A stretch of 33,249 bases of DNA, taken from the NCBI GenBank assembly GCA_017511005.1, contig JAFWLP010000075.1, positions 1 to 33,249 on the forward strand. Reading direction: 5' to 3'. Shown piece by piece: positions 14,839 to 22,551 of the stretch; position 1 is the first letter of the stretch, and each line of letters starts with the position of its first letter. The notes under the pieces were generated by a model. It did not search any database and was not told where the DNA came from. It saw only the letters and a program-made list of their open reading frames with translations. Both the position numbers and the translations under genes were made by a program. The DNA is from Clostridiales bacterium. GTDB taxonomy: Bacteria > Bacillota > Clostridia > Saccharofermentanales > Saccharofermentanaceae.

Positions 14839-15591
14839 ATGGATCTGATCAAGATCGCGCTGGGTGATTACCCGAGATATGAGGAGCTTCTCCTGCGCAA
14901 GGACAAGTTCGAGAAGGAAGCCATACTATGGTATACCGCATACATCAAGGTGTTCGGCAAATATCTCATTGACCTGTTCGAGATCAAGGTGGAGTGCATC
15001 CGCCTGAAGAAGCTGATCTCCTATGCCCAGGCGGAGATCAATAAGGGTTTTACCCCGAATATGGATGAGATAAACAAGATCGTGGCTGAGCAGATGCGTT
15101 CATACTACGAAGAGCTCGACGTCATGATCAAGGACCACAATGAGTCACTGAAGTCCAAGTCGCTGCCTGCCCATGTGATACTGAAGGTCAAGAAGATATA
15201 CAGGGAGATTGCGAAGATCCTGCATCCGGACATCAATCCCGAGACCGGCAAGGATCCCGAATTGCAGGACCTCTGGAACAGGGTGTCGGTCGCGTATAAG
15301 TGCAACAACCTCGAAGAGATCGAGGAGCTTCAGGTGCTGGTCAATAAGGCATTAAGTGAGAAGGGCTTTGATGTCACCAAGGTCGTGATCCCCAACATCG
15401 AAGAGAAGATAAAGAAGCTCGAGGAGGAGATCAACAGGATAATCACGACCGATCCTTATAACTACAAGTTCATTCTCGAAGACAAGGAAGAGACCGAACA
15501 GATGAAGAAAGATCTCGAGAACGAGCAGAAGGAATACAATAATTACAAGACTGAACTCGAGACTGTTCTGAGTGAACTGACGGGAGACTGA
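14839..15591 (+). CDS. Coiled-coil protein with a J-domain-like HPD segment
   Basis: 250 residues, no TM. Residues 1-110 are long charged helices. At 112-170, VILKVKKIYREIAKILHPDINPE (split after KKIYREIA) has the helix II, HPD loop (His129-Pro130-Asp131) and helix III layout of a DnaJ J-domain, with LWNRVSVAYKCNNLEEIEEL after it. Residues 188-248 are a coiled coil. No Gly/Phe or zinc domains follow, so it is not DnaJ. J-domains recruit Hsp70/DnaK and stimulate its ATPase. Whether this segment does so is inference. AGGGAGG lies about 8 nt before the ATG. HIRAN follows after 2 nt. Confidence 0.78.
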   Translation: MDLIKIALGDYPRYEELLLRKDKFEKEAILWYTAYIKVFGKYLIDLFEIKVECIRLKKLISYAQAEINKGFTPNMDEINKIVAEQMRSYYEELDVMIKDHNESLKSKSLPAHVILKVKKIYREIAKILHPDINPETGKDPELQDLWNRVSVAYKCNNLEEIEELQVLVNKALSEKGFDVTKVVIPNIEEKIKKLEEEINRIITTDPYNYKFILEDKEETEQMKKDLENEQKEYNNYKTELETVLSELTGD

Positions 15592-15593
15592 TC

Positions 15594-15989
15594 ATGGCAA
15601 ACGAATTAACCAAGTATGAGTCCGGACTCGTAAGCAAAGCGGCCGGGAGCGGCGGCATCGGCGAGCTCTTAAAGCCGCTGTCGCAGGAGATCCATCTGTT
15701 CGATTCTTTCGTTGCTGGCACGTCGCATCTTGCGGATCAGACCGTGCTGGACGAGATAAAGGAAGGTGACATGCTCTTCCTCGTCAGGGAAGACAACAAA
15801 TTTGATTCCAACGCGATAATGCTGCTGTCAACTGCGAAGAAGAAAGTCGGCTATGTGCCGGAGAAGGACAATGTCGTTTTTGCGCGCCTGATGGATGCGG
15901 GCAAGAAGCTCTCCGCGAAGATCACGAAAATAGAGAAGAAAGGATCGTTCACCAAGATCGCGGTCAGCATTTTCCTGGTAGATTTCTGA
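15594..15989 (+). CDS. HIRAN-domain protein
   Basis: 131 residues. The HIRAN core fills about 33-128: LFDSFVAGTSH, then LVREDNKFDSNAIMLLS, then VGYVPEKDNVVFARLMDAGK, then a final beta strand. HIRAN domains (as in HLTF and Rad5) bind 3' ends of single-stranded DNA. Stand-alone bacterial HIRAN proteins are common in Firmicutes but little studied. It is separated by 2 nt from the J-like gene, with GGGAG upstream of the ATG, so it is part of that operon. It ends 6 nt from the convergent Sel1 copy 2 gene with no clear terminator between. Confidence 0.88.
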   Translation: MANELTKYESGLVSKAAGSGGIGELLKPLSQEIHLFDSFVAGTSHLADQTVLDEIKEGDMLFLVREDNKFDSNAIMLLSTAKKKVGYVPEKDNVVFARLMDAGKKLSAKITKIEKKGSFTKIAVSIFLVDF

Positions 15990-15995
15990 GTATCT

Positions 15996-16910
15996 TCAGG
16001 CGACCTCGAACATTATCAGTTCCGGGTAGAGCGCAGTGATCGGCCTGCCGTCAATCGTGGCTTTCTCGAAAAAGCTGCGCGGGTCGCGGTACCACTTGTT
16101 GTTGAACTTTATCACGATGTTCCGGTCTTCCTCGATGCACTCGATGGTGAAGCGCTCTTCTTCATAGATGAATGACATCGTGCAGCTTTTTTGGGCGAAC
16201 CAGAAAAGGTCATAGAGGTTTATCCTATCATCATGTTTATCCGGCAGTTCATGCAGCCGCATGACCACAGATTCCATTTCCTCTATGTTGCCCCGCCAGG
16301 ACGGATTTTTCTGCAGGTATTCCGCAAACAGTATCCTGGCGTTCTCAAGAAGAATGTACGCTATAAAACCCATGCCTTCTTCTGCCGCTATCTCTGCCGC
16401 TCTGCTGTATATGGATGGATTGGGTAAGAACTCCGACGGTATTATCGTTGTCAGTTTTTCGGGATGAGAGATCTCATGGTACAGTCTCCCTATCATGGAC
16501 TTGTATCTTTCCTCATCCTTATCGACGTAATATCCGAAATGGTACATGTCGGCAATCTTGTATTCGCAGCAAATGCGCAGGTAGTCGTCCGGGGACTCCG
16601 CGCCTTTGCTGAAGTAATGGAAGGCCTTCTCGTAATCGACGGTTCCGGTCTGGCCGTAGTACCAGACGTAACCGAGGCCTTCGAAAGCGGGGTGGAAGCC
16701 ATATTCCGCGGCCATCTCCAGGTATTTCCTGTACAGGTCGAATTCGCGCTCTTCCGCATAATGCCAAGCGAGATTATTGATGTCGTTAGGGTTGTGGTAG
16801 GCGTCTATCAGGAAATGAAGAGCTTCCACGAAAAGGAACTTGTCATCGTCAGAGTGGCTCTCGGCCAGGTAGTAATCGGTAATGATCGCTCTAGCTTCAA
16901 CTTCCGTCAT
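15996..16910 (-). CDS. Sel1-repeat protein, copy 2
   Basis: 304 residues, paralogous along its length to the 13906-14793 product. Shared landmarks are the EALHFLIDA-like opening, GLGYVWYYGQTGTVDYEKAF, CEYKIADMYHFGYYVDKDEE, the LYDLFWFAQKSCTM segment and KWYRDPRSFFEKATIDGRPI. The two copies face each other across the J-like and HIRAN genes. The ATG has GAGGAGGT about 8 nt upstream. It may be co-transcribed with the ADP-ribosylglycohydrolase gene 78 nt upstream. No catalytic motif is visible, so a scaffold or regulatory role is likely. Confidence 0.87.
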   Translation of the reverse strand: MTEVEARAIITDYYLAESHSDDDKFLFVEALHFLIDAYHNPNDINNLAWHYAEEREFDLYRKYLEMAAEYGFHPAFEGLGYVWYYGQTGTVDYEKAFHYFSKGAESPDDYLRICCEYKIADMYHFGYYVDKDEERYKSMIGRLYHEISHPEKLTTIIPSEFLPNPSIYSRAAEIAAEEGMGFIAYILLENARILFAEYLQKNPSWRGNIEEMESVVMRLHELPDKHDDRINLYDLFWFAQKSCTMSFIYEEERFTIECIEEDRNIVIKFNNKWYRDPRSFFEKATIDGRPITALYPELIMFEVA

Positions 16911-16942
16911 TTGACCACCTCCTCATTCTGCGGATTGATTCA

Positions 16943-16992
16943 TCTCCGGCTCTGAATATTCTCCGGCCCGGTTATTCTCTGGACCGGCTCAT
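16943..16992. repeat. Three degenerate 16-17-nt tandem repeats
   Basis: TCTCCGGCTCTGAATAT, TCTCCGGCCCGGTTAT and TCTCTGGACCGGCTCAT lie in a row between the ADP-ribosylglycohydrolase stop and the Sel1 copy 2 ribosome site. The last unit covers the stop codon. It could be slippage-generated spacer DNA. Confidence 0.5.
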
Positions 16993-17777
16993 TTTCCGAA
17001 TCTTTTTACAACATTCAGGATATCTTCCGGCAGATACGCTTTCCCATTACTGATTATCTCCTGAGGTATTCCCCAGAATGCCTCGGCTATGGCTCCCGCG
17101 ATCGCGCAGAGCGTATCAGTGTCACCGCCGATGTACATGACGTTCCTCAGGCATTCTTCATAGGACTCAGCCTCAAGGAAGCACTCGAACGCTTCAGGCA
17201 TCGTGCGCATGCAGTCCTCGACATGACCGTACGTGGGGCGAATCTCGTCCAGTGTCCTGGACAGGTCGTAGCCGAACTCGTCCTCGATGTATCTCTTTAT
17301 CTCTTCCTTCGAAGCGCCGTTTCTTGCCAGGAAGATCGCGGCTGCCGTCGATTCGGCGCCCTTGATGCCTTCGGGATGGTTATGCGTGACCTTGGCCGTC
17401 CATCTTGCGACTTCGCGCGTGCGCTCGATGGTGTCATAGAACCAGCCAGCAGGGGAGACTCTCATGCCGGAACCGTTTCCGTAGCTTCCGTAAGGCTTCG
17501 GATCTTCCGATAAGACCCAGCTGATGAACCTTCCGCCGTATCCTGCGTCAGGATACTTCTGTCCCCATTTCTTCATGGACCTGATGAGGTTGGACTTGAC
17601 GGTCATCTCGTCAGCGTCTTTGCCCGAATCCATGAGTGCCTCGGCAACTGCCGCCGTCATCACGGTATCGTCCGTGAAATAGCACCTCTTCGTGAAGAGC
17701 TCGAAATCCCTGCTCTTGTCTCCTCTGTCAAACTCGAATCTGCTTCCTACGATGTCTCCTATCATTGCACCTATCAT
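16989..17777 (-). CDS. ADP-ribosylglycohydrolase (DraG family)
   Basis: 262 residues. Metal-binding motifs are in place: GDIVGSRFEF (7-16), FTDDTVM (Thr35-Asp36-Asp37), THNHPEG (131-137) and GGDTDT (217-222), the di-Mg site of DraG-type hydrolases. It should remove ADP-ribose from proteins or nucleic acids in the cytoplasm, reversing an ADP-ribosyltransferase. No transferase is in the window, and the substrate is unknown. AAGGAGGT lies about 8 nt before the ATG. A second in-frame ATG at 17765 is an alternative. It lies upstream of Sel1 copy 2 on the same strand. Confidence 0.92.
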   Translation of the reverse strand: MIGAMIGDIVGSRFEFDRGDKSRDFELFTKRCYFTDDTVMTAAVAEALMDSGKDADEMTVKSNLIRSMKKWGQKYPDAGYGGRFISWVLSEDPKPYGSYGNGSGMRVSPAGWFYDTIERTREVARWTAKVTHNHPEGIKGAESTAAAIFLARNGASKEEIKRYIEDEFGYDLSRTLDEIRPTYGHVEDCMRTMPEAFECFLEAESYEECLRNVMYIGGDTDTLCAIAGAIAEAFWGIPQEIISNGKAYLPEDILNVVKRFGK

Positions 17778-17829
17778 TACCGGTTACCTCCTTAATCTTT
17801 CTCTTGTTTCCATTGTTTTATTCTTTTGT

Positions 17830-17908
17830 GGTCCCGGTCTTCGCGGGACCTCCGTTATGGCTATATTGTAGCGGCTCTTTTCCTGCTTGTGGTCGCCTGC
17901 CGGGCGAC
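17830..17908. other. Two GC-rich hairpins between the SseB-like and DraG genes
   Basis: GGTCCCG (17830-17836) pairs with CGGGACC (17844-17850). GTCGCC (17892-17897) pairs with GGCGAC (17903-17908). Neither has a U-tract in the direction of the minus-strand genes, so they may be processing or pausing structures and not terminators. Confidence 0.4.
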
Positions 17909-17918
17909 ATCGGAGGCA

Positions 17919-18407
17919 TCAGCCGGCTTCCATATCCTCATCGTCCAGGAGATGAAGGATCACGTAAAGCAGTTCCTTCCTGAGCGCCATCGCCTCGCTG
18001 TACGGATTGATCACCAGTCCGGAAATCTCACCGTCCTCAAAAGCGTCCGTGACGATGTCCAGGATCGTCCTGTCCTCCACGAAGTTATCCCTGCCCATGG
18101 AGCCGAGCTCGTCGTAACCGGTGAAGAGCGGCAGCCACTTACTGCCGTCCTCCTCAACAATGAGACAGCTTGTCTTCGCGGGTTCGTCGTCATCCGCGAA
18201 AACATCCTCCGTCTCCATGTCGGGGTCAAATCCCAGAACGATCTTAAGTTCCGTCTTCACGGGTGAAGGCGCCGTTCCGTCATCGTTTATGCGCAGGGCA
18301 AAGTTGGCCAGCAGCATGAGCATATCCTCGGGTTCATCAGTCTTCAGGTACTTCCTCAACTGCTTCTTGATGAAAAAGTCGTTCAGTTCTTCGTTCATGC
18401 TCTTCAT
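17919..18407 (-). CDS. SseB-like protein
   Basis: 162 residues from the ATG at 18407, preceded by AAGGAG with 9-nt spacing. An upstream ATG at 18416 abuts that site, and the longer frame to 18488 runs through a hairpin. The N-terminal half is helical and acidic (NDFFIKKQLRKYLKTDEPEDM). The C-terminal half has the SseB N-terminal-domain pattern: CLIVEEDGSKWLPLFTGYDEL, then VINPYSEAMALRKELL. SseB-domain proteins occur widely outside type III secretion systems, and their role in Firmicutes is unknown. Acidic and cytoplasmic. Confidence 0.78.
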   Translation of the reverse strand: MKSMNEELNDFFIKKQLRKYLKTDEPEDMLMLLANFALRINDDGTAPSPVKTELKIVLGFDPDMETEDVFADDDEPAKTSCLIVEEDGSKWLPLFTGYDELGSMGRDNFVEDRTILDIVTDAFEDGEISGLVINPYSEAMALRKELLYVILHLLDDEDMEAG

Positions 18408-18438
18408 GTCCGTCATCTCCTTCCGTAAGGTGAATAAT

Positions 18439-18467
18439 GATCCCGTCGCGGCCTGAACGACGGGATC
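18439..18467 (-). other. Perfect 10-bp hairpin in the leader of the SseB-like gene
   Basis: GATCCCGTCG (18439-18448) pairs perfectly with CGACGGGATC (18458-18467). It lies 32 nt upstream of the start codon. It could be an attenuator or a protein-binding leader. It has no T-run. Confidence 0.5.
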
Positions 18468-18582
18468 ACTATCAGAGGTAAAAAACAATGCAATCCATCA
18501 TTCAAGCTTTAGCACCTTGCCATTTGGCAGGTTGCTGTACGATCACCGGGCTTGTCCCTTCCGTACTCTTTATGGTGGCTTC

Positions 18583-18591
18583 AGTATAGCA
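18583..18591 (-). promoter_or_regulatory. Extended -10 box for the SseB-like gene
   Basis: On the minus strand this reads TGCTATACT, an extended -10 (TGn then TATACT). No good -35 is present, as is usual for extended -10 promoters. The leader would be about 170 nt and contain the 18439-18467 hairpin. Confidence 0.45.
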
Positions 18592-19119
18592 GGTCTGGAG
18601 AGGGCCTGCATTCCATTAATGGGACAGTTTTTGAGGGGCGAAAATATGAGGTTTGAAATCATAATATCTTGTCAGTTTTCGCTGAAACGCGACAAATCCG
18701 GCAGGATTCCCATAAACGTTCTCTGAATGTCTACAGAAATTGTAGATAACAGGGGCTTATTTCTGTAGAAGATCAGAGATCATTGTCGGGACGATTCAGT
18801 CCATGTATTTAGATTCACGTATCTTCACGTTAAACTCCAAGAATTCACTTCCCAGAAAAGTGAAAGTCCGACAAAACTCCAATTCTGGTACGCACAGCTC
18901 AGTGCGAAAATGGTGTAAGAAATGGCTAATTTGTGGTATTCGTGCCCATATGAAATTTCTAATGTGCAGATATGAAAAGATATATGCATTTTTGTGCTTG
19001 TAGGAATTATTAGTTCAACACATATAATAAGCAGTAATCAATGGAAATGCTGACTTGGCATGGACCGTTTCTTATACGACAAGTTTGATTTCAGATACTC
19101 TTAATTCAGGGATTAGAGA
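18592..19119. other. Long AT-rich non-coding stretch
   Basis: I find no gene with both coding character and a ribosome site here. A small inverted repeat, TCTACA (18730-18735) with TGTAGA (18741-18746), is the only structure of note. Composition becomes AT-rich towards the right, marking entry into the degraded region. Confidence 0.5.
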
Positions 19120-19797
19120 CTACTTTTCTGCATATGCATTAAGAAATGCATTTATAACACCGACAAAGATATCTTTATCAATAACAAATCCGCCTTCAAT
19201 TGTTGTAAAGCGTATGCCATCTTCAGCATCCTGATTATTCCAGGATATCTCTACCGTGTTTCCAATCTGTTGAAAATATAGATCAGCAAGAATAGCGCCA
19301 GAAGAAGCAGGATGTATCATTCTGTGACAATTAGCACATACGCAAGCCAAATCAGTTTTAGGGTTTATAATAACGGTTTCAGACAGTGAATATAGTGGTT
19401 TTAGATGATGAACTTCTATAAACTCTTTTCCGAGCTCACCGTATTGTTCCTCAAAATTGAATCCGCAGACAGCACAATTGAAACCATGAATCCTAATTGC
19501 TTCTTTTCGATTCTTCGCATTTCGTTCATATTTCGTTGTATAGTAAGCGACGCGCTGTCCTTCAGCCTCTCCATTAACAACAACACTCTCGTATGGATCA
19601 CTACCCTCAATCAGGTGTTCCTTCAGATCCTTGTTTTCACTTTCTTCAGTCCAACTGCATTTAAAGTCTTGAGGGGCTTGTTTAACCATCCACAGGAAAT
19701 TATGCGTATCTATAAGATCAACATCGAACCCGTAGTATTCTTCAAGACTTGTTTTAATAATTGATACTGCATCAAGAAATAGGCTGTAGTTTTTCCA
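19120..19797 (-). pseudogene. HNH endonuclease, 5'-truncated
   Basis: The readable part is about 225 residues. It contains a helical segment (SLEEYYGFDVDLIDTHNFLW), then an HNH/McrA-type nuclease domain: FNCAVCGFNFEE (first zinc Cys pair), FIEVHHLKPLYS (catalytic His pair), and LACVCANCHRMIHP (second Cys pair and the N-x-H signature). It is a probable restriction or defence nuclease. In the same frame the sequence upstream of about 19797 is the antisense of the head-to-head gene and has no start codon with a ribosome site, so the N-terminus is lost. The nuclease motifs look complete. A C-terminal domain of about 70 residues follows. Confidence 0.72.
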
Positions 19798-20644
19798 TGT
19801 GCACGAAGAAAAGCAGCTAGGCCAAGTATTTACATATGAATTGCCTGTAAAAGAATTTATTGATAAATGGAAAGCAACTGAAAATTGGGAACTCCGCTTG
19901 CTTACTCTTACGCACACTCGCAGAATTTCTGAAGATACGATAGATATGATAAGCAACCTGTCAAATGAAGATTACAGCATCAAATCATCATTTATCGATA
20001 TGGTTAGTACTAATATTCCAACAGATGAGTATTTTAAGCTTAGTCGTCAAGAAGGTCTTGCTTTGTTGTCAGGCGTTCAGAGTGGAATGCTGATTGGAAT
20101 TATGAACGAAACAGAAATCCTTAATGATTTTCTGTCATTGATTGTATCAGCGATTAGTTATATCTCAGAAAAGATAAATGGCAATGATGAGCATCTGGTT
20201 CAAGATGCTCAGTATTATACAGAACAGATTAGATTAATAGCTGACAATGCAAGAAAAACAGATGTAGTAAGACTATTGTGTTATGGAGCTTCCATGTTCG
20301 GTATTTCGCTGGCGGAAAAGCTATTGAGAATGACATATATTTCGCTAGTAAAAGATGAGTTGTATGTACCAATTAATAAAGCATCATTGGGTGATCTGCT
20401 TAATGAGGGAAACAAACGTATTGTCGATATATTTGGAAGCACACACATTAAATGTTTATCGTTTTTCTTGATTCAAACACCTGATAGCAAAATAGGGCAT
20501 AATTTGAGAAATTCCCTAGCTCATTGGAATGGAATATCTCCTGATAGCATGAATCTCCGCTTTTTCTCCACGTGCTTGTGGTTATTTATTGATATTATGA
20601 ATACTGTTTTTTGGTTTTTTCTTAAGCAAGATAGTAACTTGTGA
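19793..20644 (+). pseudogene. HEPN/DUF4209-like protein, 5'-truncated
   Basis: About 280 residues, open from just after a stop at 19787-19789. The only candidate start, GTG at 19799, has no ribosome site and lies at the junction with the HNH gene. The protein is all-helical. Near the C-terminus it has KIGHNLRNSLAHWNG, where R-x4-H (RNSLAH) is the catalytic signature of HEPN ribonucleases and is typical of DUF4209-type C-terminal domains. Such domains occur in abortive-infection and other defence proteins. The missing 5' part probably held another domain. Low GC relative to neighbours. Confidence 0.6.
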
Positions 20645-20707
20645 GCTCTCGCGAGGCTTATAGTCGAGAAAAGTATAATTGCCTCGATCAAGAGTTGTCA
20701 TTGGAAA

Positions 20708-20883
20708 TCATACCGATTTACGGTACTTCTGATAGAACTCCAGTGCTTTCTTAATATACTCTCCTGTTTTCTCGTAGGAGATACCTCTCGGGATGTACTG
20801 GCGGATTTCAGAGTATGGGATATGTACCTTTTCTACCTGATTAGGCTTAAGTCGTTGAGAGTTAAGCGAAAATTTATAAATAT
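20708..20883 (-). pseudogene. Gene remnant, C-terminal end of an unrecognised protein
   Basis: An open minus-strand frame with coding character but no start codon. It ends VHIPYSEIRQYIPRGISYE, then TGEYIKKALEFYQKYRKSV and a stop. The frame is closed upstream by a stop at 20884-20886. The family was not recognised. Confidence 0.4.
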
Positions 20884-20941
20884 TTCACCATATACGTCCT
20901 AATAATGTCACTGTTGGCAGCGTAGAGCGGAAGCTCATAAC

Positions 20942-21121
20942 GTGTCATCAGCCCAGGTCATCCTCAGATGGGATCTGCAGCGCGGCATCGTCGTCATACC
21001 GGGCTCAAGCAATCCCGATCACATTAAGGAAAACCTGGATCTGTTCGGTTTTGAACTTTCAGACAGCGAGATGGAACAGATCAATGCGCTCGACAGGAAC
21101 GAGAAACACGATTGGTACTGA
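20942..21121 (+). pseudogene. Aldo/keto reductase, C-terminal remnant
   Basis: A frame without a start codon encodes the AKR C-terminus: AQVILRWDLQRGIVVIPGSS, NPDHIKENLDLFGFELSDSE, then MEQINALDRN. The IPGSS/NPDHIKEN segment is the NADPH-phosphate-binding signature of the family. Only about 58 of the usual 280 residues remain. The catalytic Asp-Tyr-Lys-His part is absent, so this is a dead 3' end. The frame upstream of about 20942 is not AKR-like. Confidence 0.8.
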
Positions 21122-21138
21122 TGAGAACTGATGCGGTT

Positions 21139-21630
21139 TTACGCTTCATAACAGCCGTCAAGTGAATAATTGCTGATAATTTCCTTGATGTCCTGAAGCT
21201 CCTTGTTATCATAGCAATAGCCGTCGTATATGACCGTGGGATTGCCGTTTACATCGTAATAAGTGAACGTGTAAGTGTCACCGTCGCATACGTCTTCGGA
21301 ATAATTACTGAACTTGTTGTTCTTTATATTATCTATGCAGAAGTTATAGATCTTAAGATAGTCTTCGTCGGTCATCTTTATGCCGGGGGTGTTTAATGAA
21401 TCGGCATTATAGGCGGTACCGTCGTAATACACCGTCTGCACCATTCGAAAACACACAGCCTGATAGTCTTCTAAAGGCATTGCCTCCTGCGGATTTCCCC
21501 GGATCTCAAGCATGACTCCCTTATTTTTCTGAAGTTCCCTGATATCCACTTTATCATTCCTGCATCCTGCGATCCCGAACAGGAGCGCCGCTGTCATGAT
21601 CAGGCTTATGAGTTTTACTGTGTTCTTCAT
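21139..21630 (-). CDS. Small lipoprotein of unknown function
   Basis: 163 residues. The lipoprotein signal is K3/K6, hydrophobic 7-19, lipobox FGIAGC with Cys23. The mature part is acidic and Tyr/Asn-rich with four or five Cys (FCIDN, EDVCDGD, YCYDN, GCYEA). The line TFTYYDVNGNPTVIYDGY suggests a beta-sheet domain. No family was recognised. GGAGGA lies about 7 nt before the ATG. It stands intact among remnants, so it is either native or recently arrived. Confidence 0.8.
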   Translation of the reverse strand: MKNTVKLISLIMTAALLFGIAGCRNDKVDIRELQKNKGVMLEIRGNPQEAMPLEDYQAVCFRMVQTVYYDGTAYNADSLNTPGIKMTDEDYLKIYNFCIDNIKNNKFSNYSEDVCDGDTYTFTYYDVNGNPTVIYDGYCYDNKELQDIKEIISNYSLDGCYEA

Positions 21631-21728
21631 ATCTCTTCCTCCAAAGCGTTTCTGCCATATTAACAGTTTCGTGCCCGAAAATGTTGCGCTCAGGCATACA
21701 GATCAAGCCAAAAAGTCCTGTGTAATAA

Positions 21729-22082
21729 TGTTACAATAGCTCTATTACGGGTTTTTTAGAAATATCAGACCTGACGATCCTGAGGGGAGCTAAGGATAAG
21801 TTCCCGAGCGTGCTGGAGCACCCCCTGGGCGAGCTTACGCTCAAGGGCTTCTGTTACGACATGTCTGAGACAAGAATCAGTGATTTTCTTGAGAAGAATC
21901 CTGAGTGTGTAGCCTGCGAGCATCTGCCGCAGTGCACGGGCGGCTGCATGGTGGAGAGTATGACCGAGGAAGGGGATTTCCTCGTACCGGACAAGCGGAC
22001 CTGTTATTTTCACAAGCACATCGGCGCGGATGCCGTGCGCAAGGTAGCGGACGAGGCAATTAAAAAGTATTGTGTCTCATAA
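21729..22082 (+). pseudogene. Radical-SAM enzyme, SPASM-domain C-terminal remnant
   Basis: The frame is open from a stop at 21726 with no good start. Recognisable sequence begins about 21777 (ILRGAKDKFPSV). It carries the auxiliary iron-sulfur cluster motif of SPASM proteins: PECVACEHLPQCTGGCMVES, then a distant Cys in DKRTCYFHKH. The upstream CxxxCxxC radical-SAM barrel is missing. GTG at 21810 is a nominal start without a ribosome site. SPASM enzymes commonly modify ribosomally made peptides. A double-glycine-leader peptide gene lies 175 nt away on the other strand. Confidence 0.75.
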
Positions 22083-22084
22083 CG

Positions 22085-22114
22085 AATTAACCCGGCATCA
22101 CTGCCGGGTTAATT
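22085..22114. terminator. 13-bp perfect hairpin after the SPASM remnant
   Basis: AATTAACCCGGCA (22085-22097) pairs with TGCCGGGTTAATT (22102-22114) around a 4-nt loop. It starts 2 nt after the stop. It lacks a long T-tract and is followed by AAAGGAG and an ATG, so it may act as an intercistronic or attenuator structure. Confidence 0.6.
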
Positions 22115-22130
22115 GAGAAAGGAGACAAAA

Positions 22131-22286
22131 ATGAAACACACAATCTTTAAGAACGAGGACTCTCCAAACCTCTTATCTGTATTTTATTATATCACCTTCA
22201 TGCCGTCTTCGCGAAAACTTTTTCCAAAAGTTTTCCGGGATGCCGGTCTTTATAAGATCACCACTCCTCGTCTTCGCAGTTCCTGA
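22131..22286 (+). pseudogene. 51-codon ORF, probable 5' stump of a lost gene
   Basis: The ATG at 22131 has a strong AAAGGAG site 8-9 nt upstream. The first 25 or so residues (MKHTIFKNEDSPNLLSVFYY, then ITFMP) look like a real N-terminus. The rest reads into a GAAAACTTTT/AAAAGTTTTC hairpin (22213-22235) and then antisense into the peptide gene at 22258. Its place directly after the SPASM remnant suggests the next gene of a former peptide-modification cluster, cut at about 22205. Confidence 0.4.
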
Positions 22287-22551
22287 TCATCTCCAGGATC
22301 TCCTCATGAGTATAGGTAACGCCTGTTTCATAATCCGTATATGTGTTCTTTACGTCTTTTCTGTCGGATAAGGGTCCGACAACGCCTAATCTGAAATAAA
22401 GCATCTGATAAAGCGCTGCTACACTAAAATTGCCGGTTATCCCGAACGCATGGTGAAGCTCAATGTTCTCGTCCCTGGATCCGCCTGTGATCTGATCCTG
22501 CTCTTCGAGTGAAAGCTCTCTTGCCATATCCTTGATCTTAGTATCTGTCAT
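22258..22551 (-). CDS. Double-glycine-leader secreted peptide
   Basis: 97 residues. The leader ends ELSLEEQDQITGG with cleavage expected after Gly24, the double-glycine pattern of peptides exported by C39-peptidase transporters. The mature part of about 73 residues has a hydrophobic stretch (FSVAALYQMLYFRLGVVGPL) and an acidic tail (TYTHEEILEMIRNCEDEEW), with one Cys. GGAGG lies 8 nt before the ATG. Apart from the leader it shows no clear similarity to the other two double-glycine peptides here. It may have been a substrate of the lost radical-SAM enzyme. Confidence 0.75.
   Translation of the reverse strand: MTDTKIKDMARELSLEEQDQITGGSRDENIELHHAFGITGNFSVAALYQMLYFRLGVVGPLSDRKDVKNTYTDYETGVTYTHEEILEMIRNCEDEEW

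Noticed and set aside
17830-17850. Rho-independent terminator for the SseB-like gene
   Set aside because: The stem is good, but on the minus strand it is followed by A residues and not T residues.
18517-18726. 69-codon plus-strand ORF in the 18.5-19.1 kb gap
   Set aside because: No ribosome site, no coding-like residue pattern and no recognisable motif.
19799-20644. Intact gene starting at GTG 19799
   Set aside because: No ribosome site, and the frame begins exactly where the opposite-strand HNH gene also loses its N-terminus. A truncated gene fits better.
21810-22082. Stand-alone 90-residue SPASM protein
   Set aside because: The homology-like sequence continues upstream of the GTG with no start, and the radical-SAM core is absent, so it is a remnant.
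11579-22096. Shared 13-mer CGAATTAACCCGG at 11579 and 22083 as a common element
   Set aside because: A match of this length between two places is expected by chance in a 33-kb window, and the flanks differ.
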